The position numbers and the translations under genes were made by a program. Positions 11,701-45,400 of a DNA stretch of 64,000 nucleotides are shown here, piece by piece. Origin of the DNA: Primula veris. Its lineage: Eukaryota > Streptophyta > Magnoliopsida > Ericales > Primulaceae. The DNA lies in the NCBI GenBank assembly GCA_963682055.1, contig OY821748.1, positions 31,727,661 to 31,791,660 on the forward strand, in the 5' to 3' direction. The notes under the pieces are model-generated. The model was not told where the DNA came from and made no database searches. It saw only the letters and a list, made by a program, of their open reading frames with translations. Numbering within the stretch: the first letter of the stretch is position 1; every line of letters starts with the position of its first letter.

Positions 11701-13621
11701 TTGTTGGGCTCCCCCATTGTCTCGTTGTTTACACTTGTGGGCATTTGGCCTATTAGGCGTTTGTTTAGCTCGGCCCACAAGTGAGGGGGAGTGTTGAATA
11801 TTGTCCCACATTGATGGCTTATATATGAGTTCCTCTCCTTCCTATCACAAGGCCTTATGGTGGGAATGGATGGACTCTAATAGTATACATACATCCTATG
11901 ATCTGTCCTAGGCTCCTAGCAGTTAATGTTTCATCTAGAATCTTAACTTTCTTTCGTACTTGATAATTTTTATTTTGTTCATCTTTTTTTGCAGATAAAA
12001 AACATCTTTGTACCAGATGGCTCTAGTTCTCATGGAAGTTGGTTTAAATGCCAGCTTAACATCCGTAATTGTAATCCAGGCCAAATGAAAGTGCTTCAAG
12101 GTGATTTCTAAGAAGGTCACAACTTAAATTGTTTGTTTATGTGAACTACAGTAATTTTTTGGAAAATCTTACCCTGTTTTTACTGAATTTTTGAGCTATT
12201 TTTTTCCTTACAATAATTGAAAAGCTACAACCTAAATGGCCTTGGTCATGTTTTGTTGACTTCTAATCCTGGAAGAAAAATGAAGAGAGTGTAAGCCTTG
12301 TTATATTTGAAGATATATGAAATGTATACAATCTCCAACAATTTACAGCTTGGAATTATCATATTACAGGTTACCGTGATTCATTGCTGGGCATACTGAG
12401 TGAATCCCAGCAAAGCAACAAAACAGGAGCCTTTGTTAACTCTTGCTTTATTCATTGCCAGACATGGTTTGGTGATACGTGGCATTCTTCCACTTCTCCA
12501 AGAATCAACAATATGGTAATTAAGCCACTCTCTAATCTATTTTCCCACAGTTTTCATTTCATCACTGGTTATATGTAAGCCACTTTGCCAGTATATTTTT
12601 CCTACCAAGAGTCAGATACATTCCAACCATGGTCTTGTCGTGTAGATGCATATGTGTCTTGCCTGTCTTTTCTACAATCCTGTCAGACTTTCCCAATATA
12701 GTATTGTGGTTTGGTGGCTTATGGCCTTTAAAATTGATTTGCACTTTAAATTCTGTTTATTCGACATGTATATTCTCGCTCTCTGTTATGCTAGATTTTG
12801 CTGTTTGGATCTTTCGATGTGGATTATGTCTGAATAATTCAAAAGTTTATTAATCTTTATATGCTTGGTTTAATTTGGATCATATTTACTTATGTTAAAA
12901 TTCGAAATATATGAACGTAAAAATACCGTTTCACCACCACGGCCCCAACAAAAGTCCTGATTAGGCTCCCGCATCACCACCTCAACCCCACCGAGCGGCT
13001 TTTAGAGAATTGCTTCCGTATTCATCTGGTAGTTCACCTGTTGACTAACAAACTGAAGCGACTTATTTCTAGCTATCAACACCTGAGGTAGCAGTAATAA
13101 TTTTAGTGAACCTCTCTTGGGTTTTACCAAAAACCAAATACCCTCTCCTGATAATAAGAGGAAAATAATCCCTCGTGTAGCCATGTCAAAACTAACTCAA
13201 AGTATAACATTTGATATCTCTGCTGAATTAAGTTCTGCTTGTCCCAGATGATTCATGTCTTGGTTTTTTTGTGCAACCCTAGAAATCTATAAAGCAGAAA
13301 TAATAAAAGAAATCAGCTCCTGAAATGTTAATCTACTGCTTATTTTTTTAATTGTGGTAAGCTAGTGTTAACTATTCATATTTATGCTCTGCCATTTATC
13401 TGCTGTACTATCTGTTCTTTCCTTTTCGGCCATTTAGTTTAAACAAGTTTGTGCATAATTGCATTAAAGCCTTCTGGAGCTAAACGGAGTAGCTGTTTTT
13501 ACTTGTTATACAGACAATTGCGGAGTCTGTTGGTGAATGGTATTTCGACAGAAAAATTGTTCGACAAATTGATTGCTTGTATCCTTGCAATCCGACCTGT
13601 TACAATATGGACTTCACTTGA
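2791..13621 (+). CDS. Pectin acetylesterase, 12 exons (CE13 / Notum-like family)
   Basis: The predicted secreted esterase removes O-acetyl groups from pectin in the cell wall. Exons: 2791-3037, 3475-3557, 4791-4920, 6522-6601, 6740-6829, 9190-9314, 9872-9932, 10547-10600, 10724-10801, 11995-12100, 12370-12515, 13514-13621. They sum to 1308 bases, in frame from ATG to TGA (435 aa), a usual length for plant members. A basic stretch then a hydrophobic segment (about residues 25-46) looks like a signal anchor. Family landmarks are CLDGS (84-88), GGGWC, YCDGASF, the nucleophile motif GCSAGG (Ser217), YDFWQ (Asp313) and SCFIHCQ (His380), which together give the Ser/Asp/His triad. All introns are GT-AG except intron 4, which has a GC donor. 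Introns hold several transposons but no exon is damaged. The gene runs convergent with the FtsH gene. The family assignment is firm; the exact paralogue is not. Confidence 0.93.
3087..3130. repeat. Palindromic GATA/TA microsatellite in esterase intron 1
   Basis: CAATCTATC, then a (TA) run, then repeated GATA units ending GATTG form a nearly perfect inverted repeat that could fold into a hairpin. It lies just after exon 1 of the esterase gene. Confidence 0.75.
3168..3384. mobile_element. MITE in esterase intron 1 (GGGCCCGTTTGG type)
   Basis: The left end GGGCCCGTTTGGTAACAG and the reverse complement of the right end, AGGGTCCGTTTGCCAACAG, form an imperfect terminal inverted repeat of about 18 bases around ~217 bases of AT-rich sequence without coding capacity. 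TAA occurs on both flanks, which would suit a Tourist/Harbinger-type target duplication, but three bases are weak evidence. Confidence 0.5.
3606..4045. mobile_element. Possible MITE in esterase intron 2
   Basis: The left end reads ACATCCACAATAG. The right end, on the reverse strand, reads GCATCCACAGTGG after TTAGA. This matches the common plant MITE ends of the type GAGCATCCACAGTGG. The interior is AT-rich with inverted segments such as TTTTGTTAAA and AATTTTAACAAAAT. No clear target duplication was found. Confidence 0.4.
5241..5556. mobile_element. MITE in esterase intron 3, same family as 37198-37470
   Basis: The interior shares CCGCATCAATTTCCCTA and a long run of similar AT-rich sequence with the element at 37198-37470. 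The right end on the reverse strand, AAGAGCTTTGCATCA, matches that element's right end AAGAGCATTAGCATCA. It has no coding capacity, and no target duplication was recognised for this copy. Confidence 0.5.
6846..7242 (+). repeat. Tandem duplication of ~190 bases, period 208, in esterase intron 5
   Basis: The block at 6846-7036 is repeated at 7054-7242 with only a few differences. Both start TTTTCTATCCTTCTC and end AACGATTTTCTTGG. The first copy begins 16 bases after exon 5, so the unit copies intron sequence only and does not duplicate the splice donor. Few differences imply a young event. Confidence 0.85.
7357..8052. mobile_element. hAT-type MITE with 8-bp target duplication in esterase intron 5
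   Basis: The ends are TAGGGGTGAGCAA and, on the reverse strand, TAGGGGTGAGCAAAAACCG. The element is flanked on both sides by the perfect 8-base duplication CTGGCCAC (7349-7356 and 8053-8060), the length made by hAT transposases. The subterminal regions are packed with CGGTTTGGTTCGG-type repeats on both strands. At 696 bases it has no transposase, so it is a non-autonomous element. An element with similar ends lies at 55207-55862. Confidence 0.88.
9190..9314 (+). CDS. Pectin acetylesterase exon 6, nucleophile serine
   Basis: This exon encodes residues 211-251 and begins with [10 protein letters not shown]. Its serine is the catalytic nucleophile of the pectin acetylesterase/Notum fold by family knowledge. 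It continues with IHCDDF and VKCLADA, both typical of plant members. The exon ends in phase 2 before GTAAGT and the next exon supplies the last base of a valine codon. Confidence 0.9.
11578..11882 (+). mobile_element. TRIM retroelement in esterase intron 9
   Basis: Two 91-base LTRs (11578-11668 and 11792-11882) differ by one base. They flank a 123-base interior that starts at once with TGGTATCAGAGC (11669-11680), the primer site for initiator tRNA-Met, and ends with a purine tract GTGAGGGGGAG just before the right LTR. GTATA is duplicated at 11573-11577 and 11883-11887. There is no coding capacity, as usual for terminal-repeat retrotransposons in miniature. The LTRs begin TG but end TA rather than CA. 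Confidence 0.9.
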
Positions 13622-15437
13622 GGCCGATGATTCATAGTATATTTACACCAGGTTTATGTACTTTTTAAGGAATTTGCTCTCCCTGTCCAAGTTCAGTATA
13701 AAACTGGAACAGAAAACGGAAGAAAGTTTACAAAGTTGTATGGTATTAAATTTATATGGGAGACCTTCTCAGGTGTTTGGCTAGTTTCTGCTCTTCTACA
13801 TGGCTATCAAGTAGTTGCTTCAGCCACTTACTCGCCAAATACCATTGTCTGCAAATATGTATAACTACTTGAGGAAATATTTTGCTATGAGTCCAATCTT
13901 TTGTCATGGTGATTTTAATTTGTTGACAAGTAATGGGATGTACACAGAAATATGTGTCGTGAAAAAGAGAACAATCGAGGCTGATTTTGCTCTCTGGTCG
14001 TCTCTTTCTATTTCTAATCGGGTACTACAGCCAAATTGAAATTAACTACTACTAATGCTAATGAAAATAAAAGATTGCACCATCACAGATCTTCCTACAC
14101 TACCCTCTTTACTACCTTATGGATAGGGTTGTAGATGAACTCAACCGGAATAAATAACTCGTGTTCCTTTTGTCAATAGCTCGTTTTGTGTTCGTTCGTT
14201 TACAGATGAACTGAATATAGAAAGTTAACTTTTTTTAAGTAAAGTAAGGGAACATGATCATGGCACTGTACGTTTTTTAAAAGCTTGGCTTGTTTGATTT
14301 AAAATTATTACAATGTGTGCGAATGAATAAAGAATGATTTATTAATACATTTAACAATAAGTGAATTCTTGAATGCCCGCTGTGTACACTTTTATTGACG
14401 CAAATCATGTAACAAAGAAAAAGTATCTGTTAAGCATTGATGAAGTACAAAACTCAAGAAGTCTGACAAATGTTATAGCTGATTTTAAACTTGATTCCTA
14501 GTTCTCTTGTTGTGAATAAAATGATGTTTGTTCGTCAAACGCCCAATTTGTGTTGGTTCGTTTACTCATGAACATGAACTTGCATTCTAATCAACGAACA
14601 AACATGAAAAAAGTTGTTTGTTCCTTCAGGTCAGTGCAGCGTAACTTATAATAGATGCGTAAATGTAGGATTTGTGAAAGCAACCCTATGTTTTCGTAAT
14701 TTGCACTGAAGTCCCACGGGTCTGACTGGGTGACAATTCATTTATAGCTTGATCTCATATGTTTGTAATTATAGACTTCACTTCTCCGTCCTTGTTAAAT
14801 GAACACGGCTACTTTTTATTTTCATTGTTGCTAGAATTCATTTTGTTATATTTCTTTTCAACATTCTGTTTGGTCTTTTATAAGCTTGATTTGTCGGGAT
14901 GATCAAAGTAATCTGATTCTTTTTTCATATACAAGCCGTTATTTGGGGTTTTTTCCTCTCAGCCCTGGGATCGCTGCAGAAGCTCAGGTTCAGAACGTGT
15001 ACTAGATATTTAGATATCCTTTCTCTCTCCCTCTTCTGTTGCAAACTAACCGGTTCTCTCTGTCAATATTTCTGTAAATAAATTCACTTGTAAAGACGCC
15101 ACTAGCTTCAATTATTCATCATGTTAGCGACGAGTTTATTCTTACTATAGTCTTTACAAGATTTGGCAATTGCTTATGAATCATTGTTGCAACATAAATT
15201 TTATCGATACTGCCTACTGGAAGTTGATTTAAACAAGGGATATGTGCCTTTGACAGCAAATACACTACTACATTATTCGCATCTTGTATAATTTCTACAT
15301 TTTGATCTGACGACTCAACAAATATCTAATTCAACAACGTACCTAATTTGTACAACCATAATTCTCTTTTCTAAATATCCAATTCATCTCGAAACAAGGA
15401 AAAAAAACCCGGAGAGACGAATAGTTTGTGGTGATCA
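13622..15437. other. Convergent intergenic spacer between esterase and FtsH genes
   Basis: Both genes end towards this stretch, so it should hold both 3' untranslated regions. No conserved protein is seen. Around 14177-14214 and 14540-14580 there are related stretches (GTTCGTTTAC...TGAAC on both), resembling the subterminal repeats of plant hAT-like MITEs, but element ends could not be fixed. The FtsH tail in the alternative frame would end at 15438. Confidence 0.55.
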
Positions 15438-15486
15438 TTACACAGGCACAATTTCAGGTGCCAAAGGAGCTGAACCGTCATCATCC

Positions 15487-37026
<21,540 letters not shown>

Positions 37027-37197
37027 TAATTACCAATTACCAACATCATCACATATTGCATTGGTATCAATTTATGTAAATGCCATATTTTCCATAAATA
37101 TAAGGGAATTGTTCTAAAATGTAGTATGCACCAATTACCCTATAGTTCCCTTGTTTTAACATTTTGCTAAGTGTCTCCTTATATATACAAGGTAGTT

Positions 37198-37470
37198 AAG
37201 AGCAACCGCATCAATTTCCCTACAATGTTCCTCAAATTAACACTGTTACACATTAAGGGTGATGATTTTAGTTTATATCATTTTCAGCTTCCCTATATTA
37301 ACATCTCTATCCTAACTAACCATATATTTTATTATTTTCTATTAACATCTTTCCCTCCATAAATTTTTTCCTCCATACTTATTTATAATGAAAATGGATT
37401 TTTATATCAAAAAAATAGATTTGCTCACGACATAGTTACGTCATTAATTTTCACTGATGCTAATGCTCTT
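37198..37470. mobile_element. MITE just upstream of the FtsH first exon
   Basis: The left end is AAGAGCAACCGCATCAA and the reverse of the right end is AAGAGCATTAGCATCAG, an imperfect inverted repeat. Flanks AGGTAGTT and AGGTAGAA agree at 6 of 8 bases, consistent with an aged hAT duplication. It is related over most of its length to 5241-5556. It lies ~170 bases upstream of the first FtsH exon seen, so it may sit in the promoter or leader. Confidence 0.6.
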
Positions 37471-37714
37471 AGGTAGAAATAGAATCACCTTCCCCCATAA
37501 ATTAAAAAAAAAAAAAACATGAAATTTCAAATCTTATTTTAGTTTCCCTCCACAAACACAAGATAATTCACCCATTTCACAATAAAAAGTACTTAATAAA
37601 TATTCAATATTTAATATTATTAGGGGGAAGATCATAGAGAAATTGAAAACTAGTATAGTTTCTTGAAATTTAAGGTGAATCCTAGATAAATTGATGCGTA
37701 TAACATGCCTGATG

Positions 37715-37715
<1 letters not shown>

Positions 37716-37753
<38 letters not shown>
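37716..37753. repeat. (AC)n microsatellite
   Basis: An almost pure AC run of about 37 bases is followed by ACATACATGCATAC and TATATA units. Nearby, AG runs occur at about 38062-38080 and 38135-38151. Confidence 0.95.
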
Positions 37754-37757
<4 letters not shown>

Positions 37758-38599
37758 TGCATACATACATATATATATACTAATACAACAGACAAATAGT
37801 ATAAAATAAAGAATAATAATTAAATGAGTGAGAAATAATAAAATATTACAATGTGAAGAGAAGCGGGGGAGCGGGAACGGAAACGGGAGAGAGAGCGGGT
37901 CACGCGTGTGTATAATATCATCATTTTACTAACTCAAATTATACTAACATCTTCTTCTTCTAACCGATTTTCTATTTTTATATAGTATAATATTTTATCA
38001 GATTTGATTATACTATATTAGGATGAACAAACATATATATATATAAATATATATACACATATAGAGAGAGAGAGAGAGAGGAAGAGAGATTAAAAAGAAA
38101 TTACGGATTTATTAAATTACTATAATAAATCTATAGAGAGAGAGAGAGAGAGGGGACGAAAATGCTTTCTACAGTTAAAGAGGGGGAAAAAGCTACTTAT
38201 TTCATTTTACCGATTTAGTGGTTGAACTTTAAGTTTTATCGATTAGATCCTATTTTACGAATTTTAGTCTACTTAAGTATTGGTGTTTAGTAAAATCACT
38301 CAATTGCGGTCACGTTCTCTTGTCTATAATGCAATTGCGTTAACATTTACCAAAAATATATCTCTAAATTTGTGATAGATGGACTGCAATCTCGTCAATT
38401 TGTTGTTAGACCCTTATTTTGATAAAATTTGGTAGGTTGGTTACTACAGTTATACAGAAGAATGCAAAAACAAAAACAAAATAGAGCAAAAAACAACCTT
38501 TAAAATGAAAAAAAAAAATACATGAATAAAATAATAAAGTAGAAAACATATCACATCATGAAACATTCTTATTAAATAGAAAATAAATAAATAAAGGGA

Positions 38600-39290
38600 A
38601 CATTATGGGTACACGATGGTTTTTTGCTAACCATTCCCCTTGCTCGCTCAATGGCTTCATTGGTTGCGCATACATATGGTGGAATGCTTCCGGGCGGAAG
38701 TGTACATTTCTTAGTCGTGCGGGTGATGATCAACTTTTTAAATCTTCGTTCTTACTTTTTCATGACAGTCTTGGGGAACGCACTGATTTCTTTTCCAATG
38801 AGGCACTTAGTCTGCGGTGACTTCTTTGCCTTGAGCGAATTTTTTCTCACAATCTTTTGACAAGGAACTTCGGTATGGCTCTACCTCGACTACTGTAGAC
38901 ACTTCTTCTCATGCTATTTCCACTAGAGTCGAATGCTCATTTGTTTTTTATCACTTCTCATGCGTCCTTCTTGCAAAGGTTCTCGTTGAGTTGATCTCGG
39001 ATGTCCGAGTCAGATTTCTTTTTATGCCCCTTCTCGAAATTCTTACTTCTTGAAGACATTTGTCTTAGTCGATAAAAGGCGCTCTTTGTCACCATCTCAG
39101 GTTTGTATTCAAGGTCGATAACTTTTTCTTTCGGCACTGTTGTACTCTTTAGTTGTTCGAAGCTGATTCTAGTCAATGGGAGGCTCGAGTTCAGTTTCTT
39201 CATCCTCTCCTTATTCTTCGTCTTCGACCTCATTAAACTGATACATTTCTTCTTCAACCGCCCTTTCGGTTGGTTCGCACACGCCACTCT
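38600..39290 (-). pseudogene. Unrecognised degenerate coding-like region
   Basis: An open frame on the minus strand (39287-38958, 109 codons) is rich in Lys, Arg and Ser and contains motifs such as FEKGHKKKSD. Downstream, after stops, another minus frame reads coherently as KKCTLPPGSIPPYVCATNEA before further stops. GC content is a little higher than in the flanks. I recognise no family. It could be a decayed host gene fragment or part of a transposon. Confidence 0.3.
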
Positions 39291-39299
39291 CTAATATTA

Positions 39300-41033
39300 T
39301 ATACAAGAAAGTTAGGAAGATAAAATATTGTAATCAATGTGAGTGTTTATTAATGTCAAGTGGCAATCTTAGATTATACTAGTAATCGTGTCACGTGTTG
39401 CGTGTACGATGCATAATGCGATAAACATATAGAAAATAAGTTGAAAACACTTGAAATAAGCTTGAGTGGTTAAAACAGGGAGAAATAATTTTATTAGTTT
39501 GTATTTTTCTATCGTTTATGAAATTAGGGTAATATGGTAAATAATAATAAAATAAAACAAACTAGCCAAAATTTGATAGTCTCAACATTCTTGTTGTTGA
39601 CTTATTATAAAGTATGATGTGAGGTCATGACCTTACGTTATAATTAACAAGGCAAATACTCTTTGACCCCTAACGAGACTTGAACTCACTTAGTTACTTA
39701 TTAACTAATTAGATTTATTGTCATTATTGCATTTTCTAATTACAATAATTGTCTCAAGAATGATGGACCCGAAAACAATAAATATGTCGAGAAAAATTAA
39801 AGGCGCATCAATATATTTTCTTAGAGAGTTGAGACTTTTACCTTGAACCTAATGTATTTTGTTAATTATACTATTTTAGAAACAGTCTAAACCAGTCATA
39901 TTATTTTCAAACGAGCATAGAGTATTTTAATGACTATAACATATTTTCTTTATTTTTAGGTAGCTGTCTAGTGTATTTTGCCATCTAAACTTTTCAATTT
40001 TTCTAAAATTTCCGGCATTTCCTGACTTAGATTTGTGCTTTTGATTGTAAAAATGACTTATCCACACGAGTGTTAAAAACTGAAGGTGAAAATGACCTTT
40101 GTTGGATTTTGGGAAAGTGATGGGAACACACGAGTGGCATCAGTATTCAGTACAATACACATGGAATATTAATTAATTAATTACAGAAGAAAATGGAGAA
40201 ATGGAAGGGTGAATAATAAAGTTTTCAAATTCCCAGTCTTCTTTCTAATTAGAAGTTACTATGTGTCGAAGGAATAAAATGGGTATCTAATGCATTAATA
40301 GACGTGTTGTAGAGGGTGTTGAAAGTTAGGTGGATTAAATGGTGTTGAAACCATTTAACGGGTTGAATAAATAAAAGGAAGGGGACCATTTCGCCACTTG
40401 TCATCATTTGGTGTGGCTAAGTAAGAAGAGTGTAGTACACTTCCACTTGTCATTATTGTATTGGTTGGTTGTATTTTCGGAAATTAATTATTATTAATAT
40501 GTAATCATAAAATAAAATAAAATAAGAATATGAAATAAAAATGGTGGGGTAGGATGTTGAATTTTATTAAATACACCCAGAATGTAAAACTTAAGTGGGT
40601 GTTGAATTATTAGGTGTAACAGAGAGAAGATGATATAGAGTAAAAAGTAAGGTGTTGAATGTTTTATACATTGTGGATAGTCTTATTAAATAATTACAAT
40701 TTTGAGTCTCAGACACAAATAAATTAATTAGAATTTACTTGTAATAGTAATTAAAAAAAAGAAAACAGGGAGAGTAAGAAACAGATGTCGACGTGGCAGA
40801 TGGTGATGTTGTTGTCGATAGGAGCTGATGATGACGTTATCCTCAAAGGAAAACGATCCCTTTTTTTTTTAGTGTTTTTGGAATTTCCGTTGGAATTTTC
40901 TAATTTTTGAAGTACTTTGCTATTTTTCAAAGTTTTTATTTTTCGACTTTTTTTATTTTTCCACGGTTTTTCACTTTTCAGTTATTTTAATTTTTTGAAT
41001 TTTCAAGTTTTTTTTTACCATTTGTTTGGATTT
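39300..41033. other. AT-rich region without recognisable gene
   Basis: No conserved protein is seen. 40860-41033 is a T-rich low-complexity stretch with repeated TTTTTGAA and TTTTTCA-type words. Phrases around 40310-40350 and 40550-40690 (GGTGTTGAA repeats) recur and may be MITE debris. Confidence 0.5.
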
Positions 41034-44000
41034 TGTAAGAATTATGTATAATTCTTTTATAAATATTAATTCATTAAAAATAGAATAAATATTTCTCATT
41101 AAGTTGTTCCATATACATTTCATGAGTTATGTAATTTATGATTTGAACATAAATTTGTGAGTTAAGAAACTCTACATTTCCACCATAATGATCGGTTGAG
41201 ATTGATCATACCTTGATGGACGCTAGAGATCGAAAGTATATGAAGAGTGTTGGGTTCTCCTTCTACCTATATAAATGATACAATACCACCTCAATTTGTG
41301 TCAAAACATACACACAAAAACAACACATAAAGTAGTGTAATAATAGGCGAAAGAGGAGAAACTCAAGTCTCCAACCCTGACGATCTACATCCGTCATCTG
41401 AACTCAACTCATGTTCCGTTTAAGTACCAAACCCATCGTCCTTCCGCATAGTTTAATGTACAAAGTATTGGAGACAAATATTTGATGATAAATGTTATGT
41501 TTTGCATCCATTAGTGCCTTAATTATGGTTGCTAAATTATGGTTGTGTCCAATATTGTTATGGGTCGGGGATGCATGAACTGATTTTTATGTATGTTTGT
41601 TTTTGGTTGCCCACATGTTCAAAAATATTATGATAAAAATAACTATTGTATGTTCATCATTGTTTAATTATTTATTATAACTTGGTTGCACACGGGTCCA
41701 GTTATTTTGACCAAATAAACATTATGAATGATTTCTTAAGGTTTAACATTAGATGGAAAATATAGGATATCCACAGATACTATATTTTTCCAAGTTAAAC
41801 AAATATTATGGACAAACTTAAATTTAACATTAAGAATAAAAATATAGCTCAAATAAAGATGCCATATTTTTGTAGTTAAATTTTCAAAATGGTCCATTTT
41901 ATTGACTTATTTCATTAGTTATAAATTGTCTTACAAAATGATATGCTTGATTTAACTGTGTTGTTAAAATAAAAGTTATTTTATATGTAAAGAGATTGGT
42001 CTTAAGTTTTACCAATTTAATATGGTTCTTGGTGTGTATTATTAGTCAAGTTGAATTTGGATACCCACATATAACAAATTTACTTGATGAAAGTATACCA
42101 TCAATTAACTTAATAAATAAGAGTAGAAAAGAATGAAAACGTTATGTAGTGTTACATGATGTTTTCTCCGTAAGAAAACAGTGATTGTTTAATATTTTTA
42201 AAGGAGAAATATGTTAACACTAGTTGAGATATTCTTTTAATATGATTAAACTCATAAAATCTCGAAGTCCAAATTCGTGAGTTTTTACTAAATTCTTGCC
42301 TTATTCATATTTTATTTATAGGTCGCATATTAGTTTGCTAGTGAACAAAATGTTTTTAATTGAAACTAATTTTATGTTGTTAGATCTAATAGAAATTTAA
42401 CGTTTTCAATCATATTATGTGCATGTAGATTCATACTTTCCAATAATTATAGTTGATGGAATTTTATCGATATTTTATTAAATAATTAATATATAGTTAC
42501 ATCCACTATCAAGTTATATGTAACTTACCATAAGTTTTAGAGTAATGGTTAAACAAGTGGGAGATAATTACTCGTTTCACTATTGATGTATTATTTAACC
42601 ATATACTTCTATAGTAAGCGTAAGATCAGTGGGAGTAAGTAATAATTTTAAAATAAACTCATTGTTGAGATTTTCTTGATCTACCGTTTTCTTTGACTTC
42701 AAACGTTAACTTGTTTTGTATTCATAACGTATTATTTTGAAGTAATCACTAGTTTAGTATAAGTAAACGTTTGTTATAGACATTATTATTTTGTTTTTGT
42801 AACCTATTATTTTAATAATAGTCATATTCACGTAAGTGAGTTACTACACCCATAATGAATTGTAAATAAGTTTTTTAATGGTTTTTAAATGATAAAAGAG
42901 TTTAAAAGAGTTTTACAGCTCATTAACAGTATAACAAACTTGTTCTTATGGGTTGAAACTATTAGTTTTACTTAAAACACATATTATTATAGACAACACT
43001 CAAATATTAATTATTTATAGTGGATTACATTTTGCATAATATTAAAGAGGCCTAATTTATGTTTTATGTTTGCAAGAATATAAAGATTTTATGCTCACGT
43101 ATCATTGATGTGATACATAAAAAGAAAATGTGATAACTAAATATTTCACAATGGCTCATTGCTCGTTAAATTACGACACTAATATATACTATAATGATCA
43201 ATAAAGCATTGATCAATTTTATGTCCTATTGCTCAATAAATGTATGGAGAAATTATAAGTTACATTTCTCAATAAATTATTGTGCAATTCATGTTTTATT
43301 GCTCAATAAATGTATGGAGAAATTGCCATATTTCTCAATACAGTATTGTGCAATGTATGTCTTATTGCTCAATATAAGATTGGAGCAATTTTTATGACAT
43401 AAGTGATTGAATATATTATCACATGTATCATCAAGAAAAGTTAGATAATTATTTGAGTACAAAACTCATAATAATAATTACAAATTAATTTCAGAACTTA
43501 GATTATGTCGAGCTTATGACTGAGTCGCTGAAAATGAATGTTTGCAATTATTCTTGATAACTAGCATTCAAATGGTGTTGATTTCACATAATGTAAATGC
43601 TAAGTTTTCGAGACTAATTTTAGAAACAATACAATCAATAAACACATAATGATCGTATATACCTTAACGATATCTACACAAGACAATTAAGATTTTGTTA
43701 ACATCACGTGTCTTGATTGTAGATAATTATATGATATTACATAATGATGGCTGTTTATTTGATAGGTAGAGATCTCATTTCTTATTGTTTCTATTGTTCC
43801 TATTGTCCACTTAAGTACGTATAAGAATGAAAAGTTATGAACGTTTAATGGAACTGTTTTTTCTTAAGACATTATTGGACCATTACGGTTATACTCGCCT
43901 TATAGGCTTTATTGAATAAATTGGTGTCGTCGTAGTACATGGAAGGAACCATGCTCTCAAGTAGTATGTAACCGTCATGACTCTCATCACCGATTTGTTT

Positions 44001-44520
44001 AGTAAAGTGTCTCATAAATCTATTTGCGCACTAATGAGTGATTATGGAATTATGATATGGACCAAGTGGGAGAATGTAAGAATTATGTATAATTCTTTTA
44101 TAAATATTAATTCATTAAAAATAGAATAAATATTTCTCATTAAGGTGGTCCATATACATTCCATGAGTTATGTAATTTATGATTTGAACATAAATTTGTG
44201 AGTTAAGAAACTCTACATTTCCACCATAATGATCGGTTGAGATTGATCCTACCTTGATGGACGGTAGAGATCGAAAGTATAGGAAGAGTCTCGGGTACTC
44301 TTCCTACCTATATAAATGATACAATACCATTTCAATTTGTGTCAAAATATACACACAAAAACAACACATAAAGTAGTGTAATGATAGGCGAATGAGGAGA
44401 AACTCAAGTCTCTCACCCCGGCGATGTATCTCCGCCATACGAACCCAATTCTCAAATACTGACGTTTTAAATTACAGAGCTTACCGCCCTTCCGCATGAC
44501 TCAAGATATGTGTTTCAACA
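41034..44520 (+). mobile_element. Non-coding LTR retroelement, LARD-like
   Basis: Two LTR-like repeats, 41034 to about 41462 and 44075 to about 44520, start TGTAAGAATTATGTATAATT and agree closely for ~340 bases, then diverge. A purine tract AAGTGGGAGAA abuts the right LTR, which sets plus orientation. The ~2.6-kb interior is AT-rich with no reverse transcriptase, protease or integrase frame. No clear tRNA primer site follows the left LTR and no target duplication was found, so the outer ends are approximate. It probably derives from a Ty1/copia-like parent. Confidence 0.75.
43221..43400 (+). repeat. Tandem repeat, ~66-70 base unit, inside the LARD-like element
   Basis: TATTGCTCAATA starts units at about 43221, 43291 and 43357. 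Between them recur GTATGGAGAAATT, ATTTCTCAATA and ATTGTGCAAT. The unit alternates the near-palindromic words 'ttgctcaataaa' and 'tttctcaata', so single units could fold. Confidence 0.75.
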
Positions 44521-45400
44521 CACTCAAGATATGTATATGATCATCATGTAGGAAAAGATCCTAGTTAATTATGTTAATAAGATGTATAACATAATAATAT
44601 ATAAGTTGTAATTAACTTACAGGTTTTTCATATTTTTTTTGGCTTTTATGTTTTTTCTTTTGAAATTTTGACGGTGGATTAGGTGAAACTGGCGTACAAT
44701 GTAAATGGAGTAGTTTGAAAGAACTAACCTGTATACCAGTCGGTCCATTCCAAATTAGTTGTACACCACAAATTATTTACAATTTTGACAAGCGAAAACT
44801 CGTTTATAATTTGTCGAAATAAATTTTTTAAAATTTAATCATATAATTTAACACTTAAAATTTATGATTAACTTTTTAAAATTTCTGTTTCGGCAATTGC
44901 ATATGAGTTTTTTGTCGGTTAAAGTTGAACGCAATTTTGTGATGAACTAACAATTTAAAACGGAAGGAGTAATATAATTGTAACAATTTAAAATGGAAGG
45001 AGTAATATAATTGTAAAAGTGTTAAAAATTACTGAAAATTACTAAATAAATAATTAACTAAAATTGGGAAAGTAATACTAGTAAATAGTTTGAACGTATA
45101 TAATGAACTAAAATTGGGAAAGTAATAGTAATTAATTTCTAACGTAAAATTGGGTTCCAAAGTAAATAGCTAAAATTGGTTTCTAATGTAAATAGTTTGA
45201 AAGAAATAACCTAAACTATTAATATTGTTGTAGTATATTATTGAACTATTGGACTTGAATTTTATGAGATTTAGTTAGGCGCAAGTGGGCTTGTAACACT
45301 ACCCATCTATCTATATAAAGAGTGTTATGGATCTTGTATCGTGTTGATAACGTGTTGTGAGTCTTATTAGTTCAGTATATATATAGAGACAGAAGTAGTA
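44521..45400. other. AT-rich spacer with a possible LTR relic
   Basis: Short direct repeats occur, such as AAATTGGGAAAGTAAT twice near 45065 and 45112 and GGAAGGAGTAATATAATTGT twice near 44960 and 44993. About 45235-45380 (CTTGTAACACTACCC, TATATAAAGAG) resembles the LTR-like block at 58752-58985 and may be the decayed 5' LTR of the copia relic that follows. Confidence 0.4.

Noticed and set aside
14940..15010. Possible extra exon after TTTCCTCTCAG in the intergenic spacer
   Set aside because: An acceptor-like sequence is present, but the frame stops after a few codons and neither gene needs another coding exon; at most a 3' untranslated exon.
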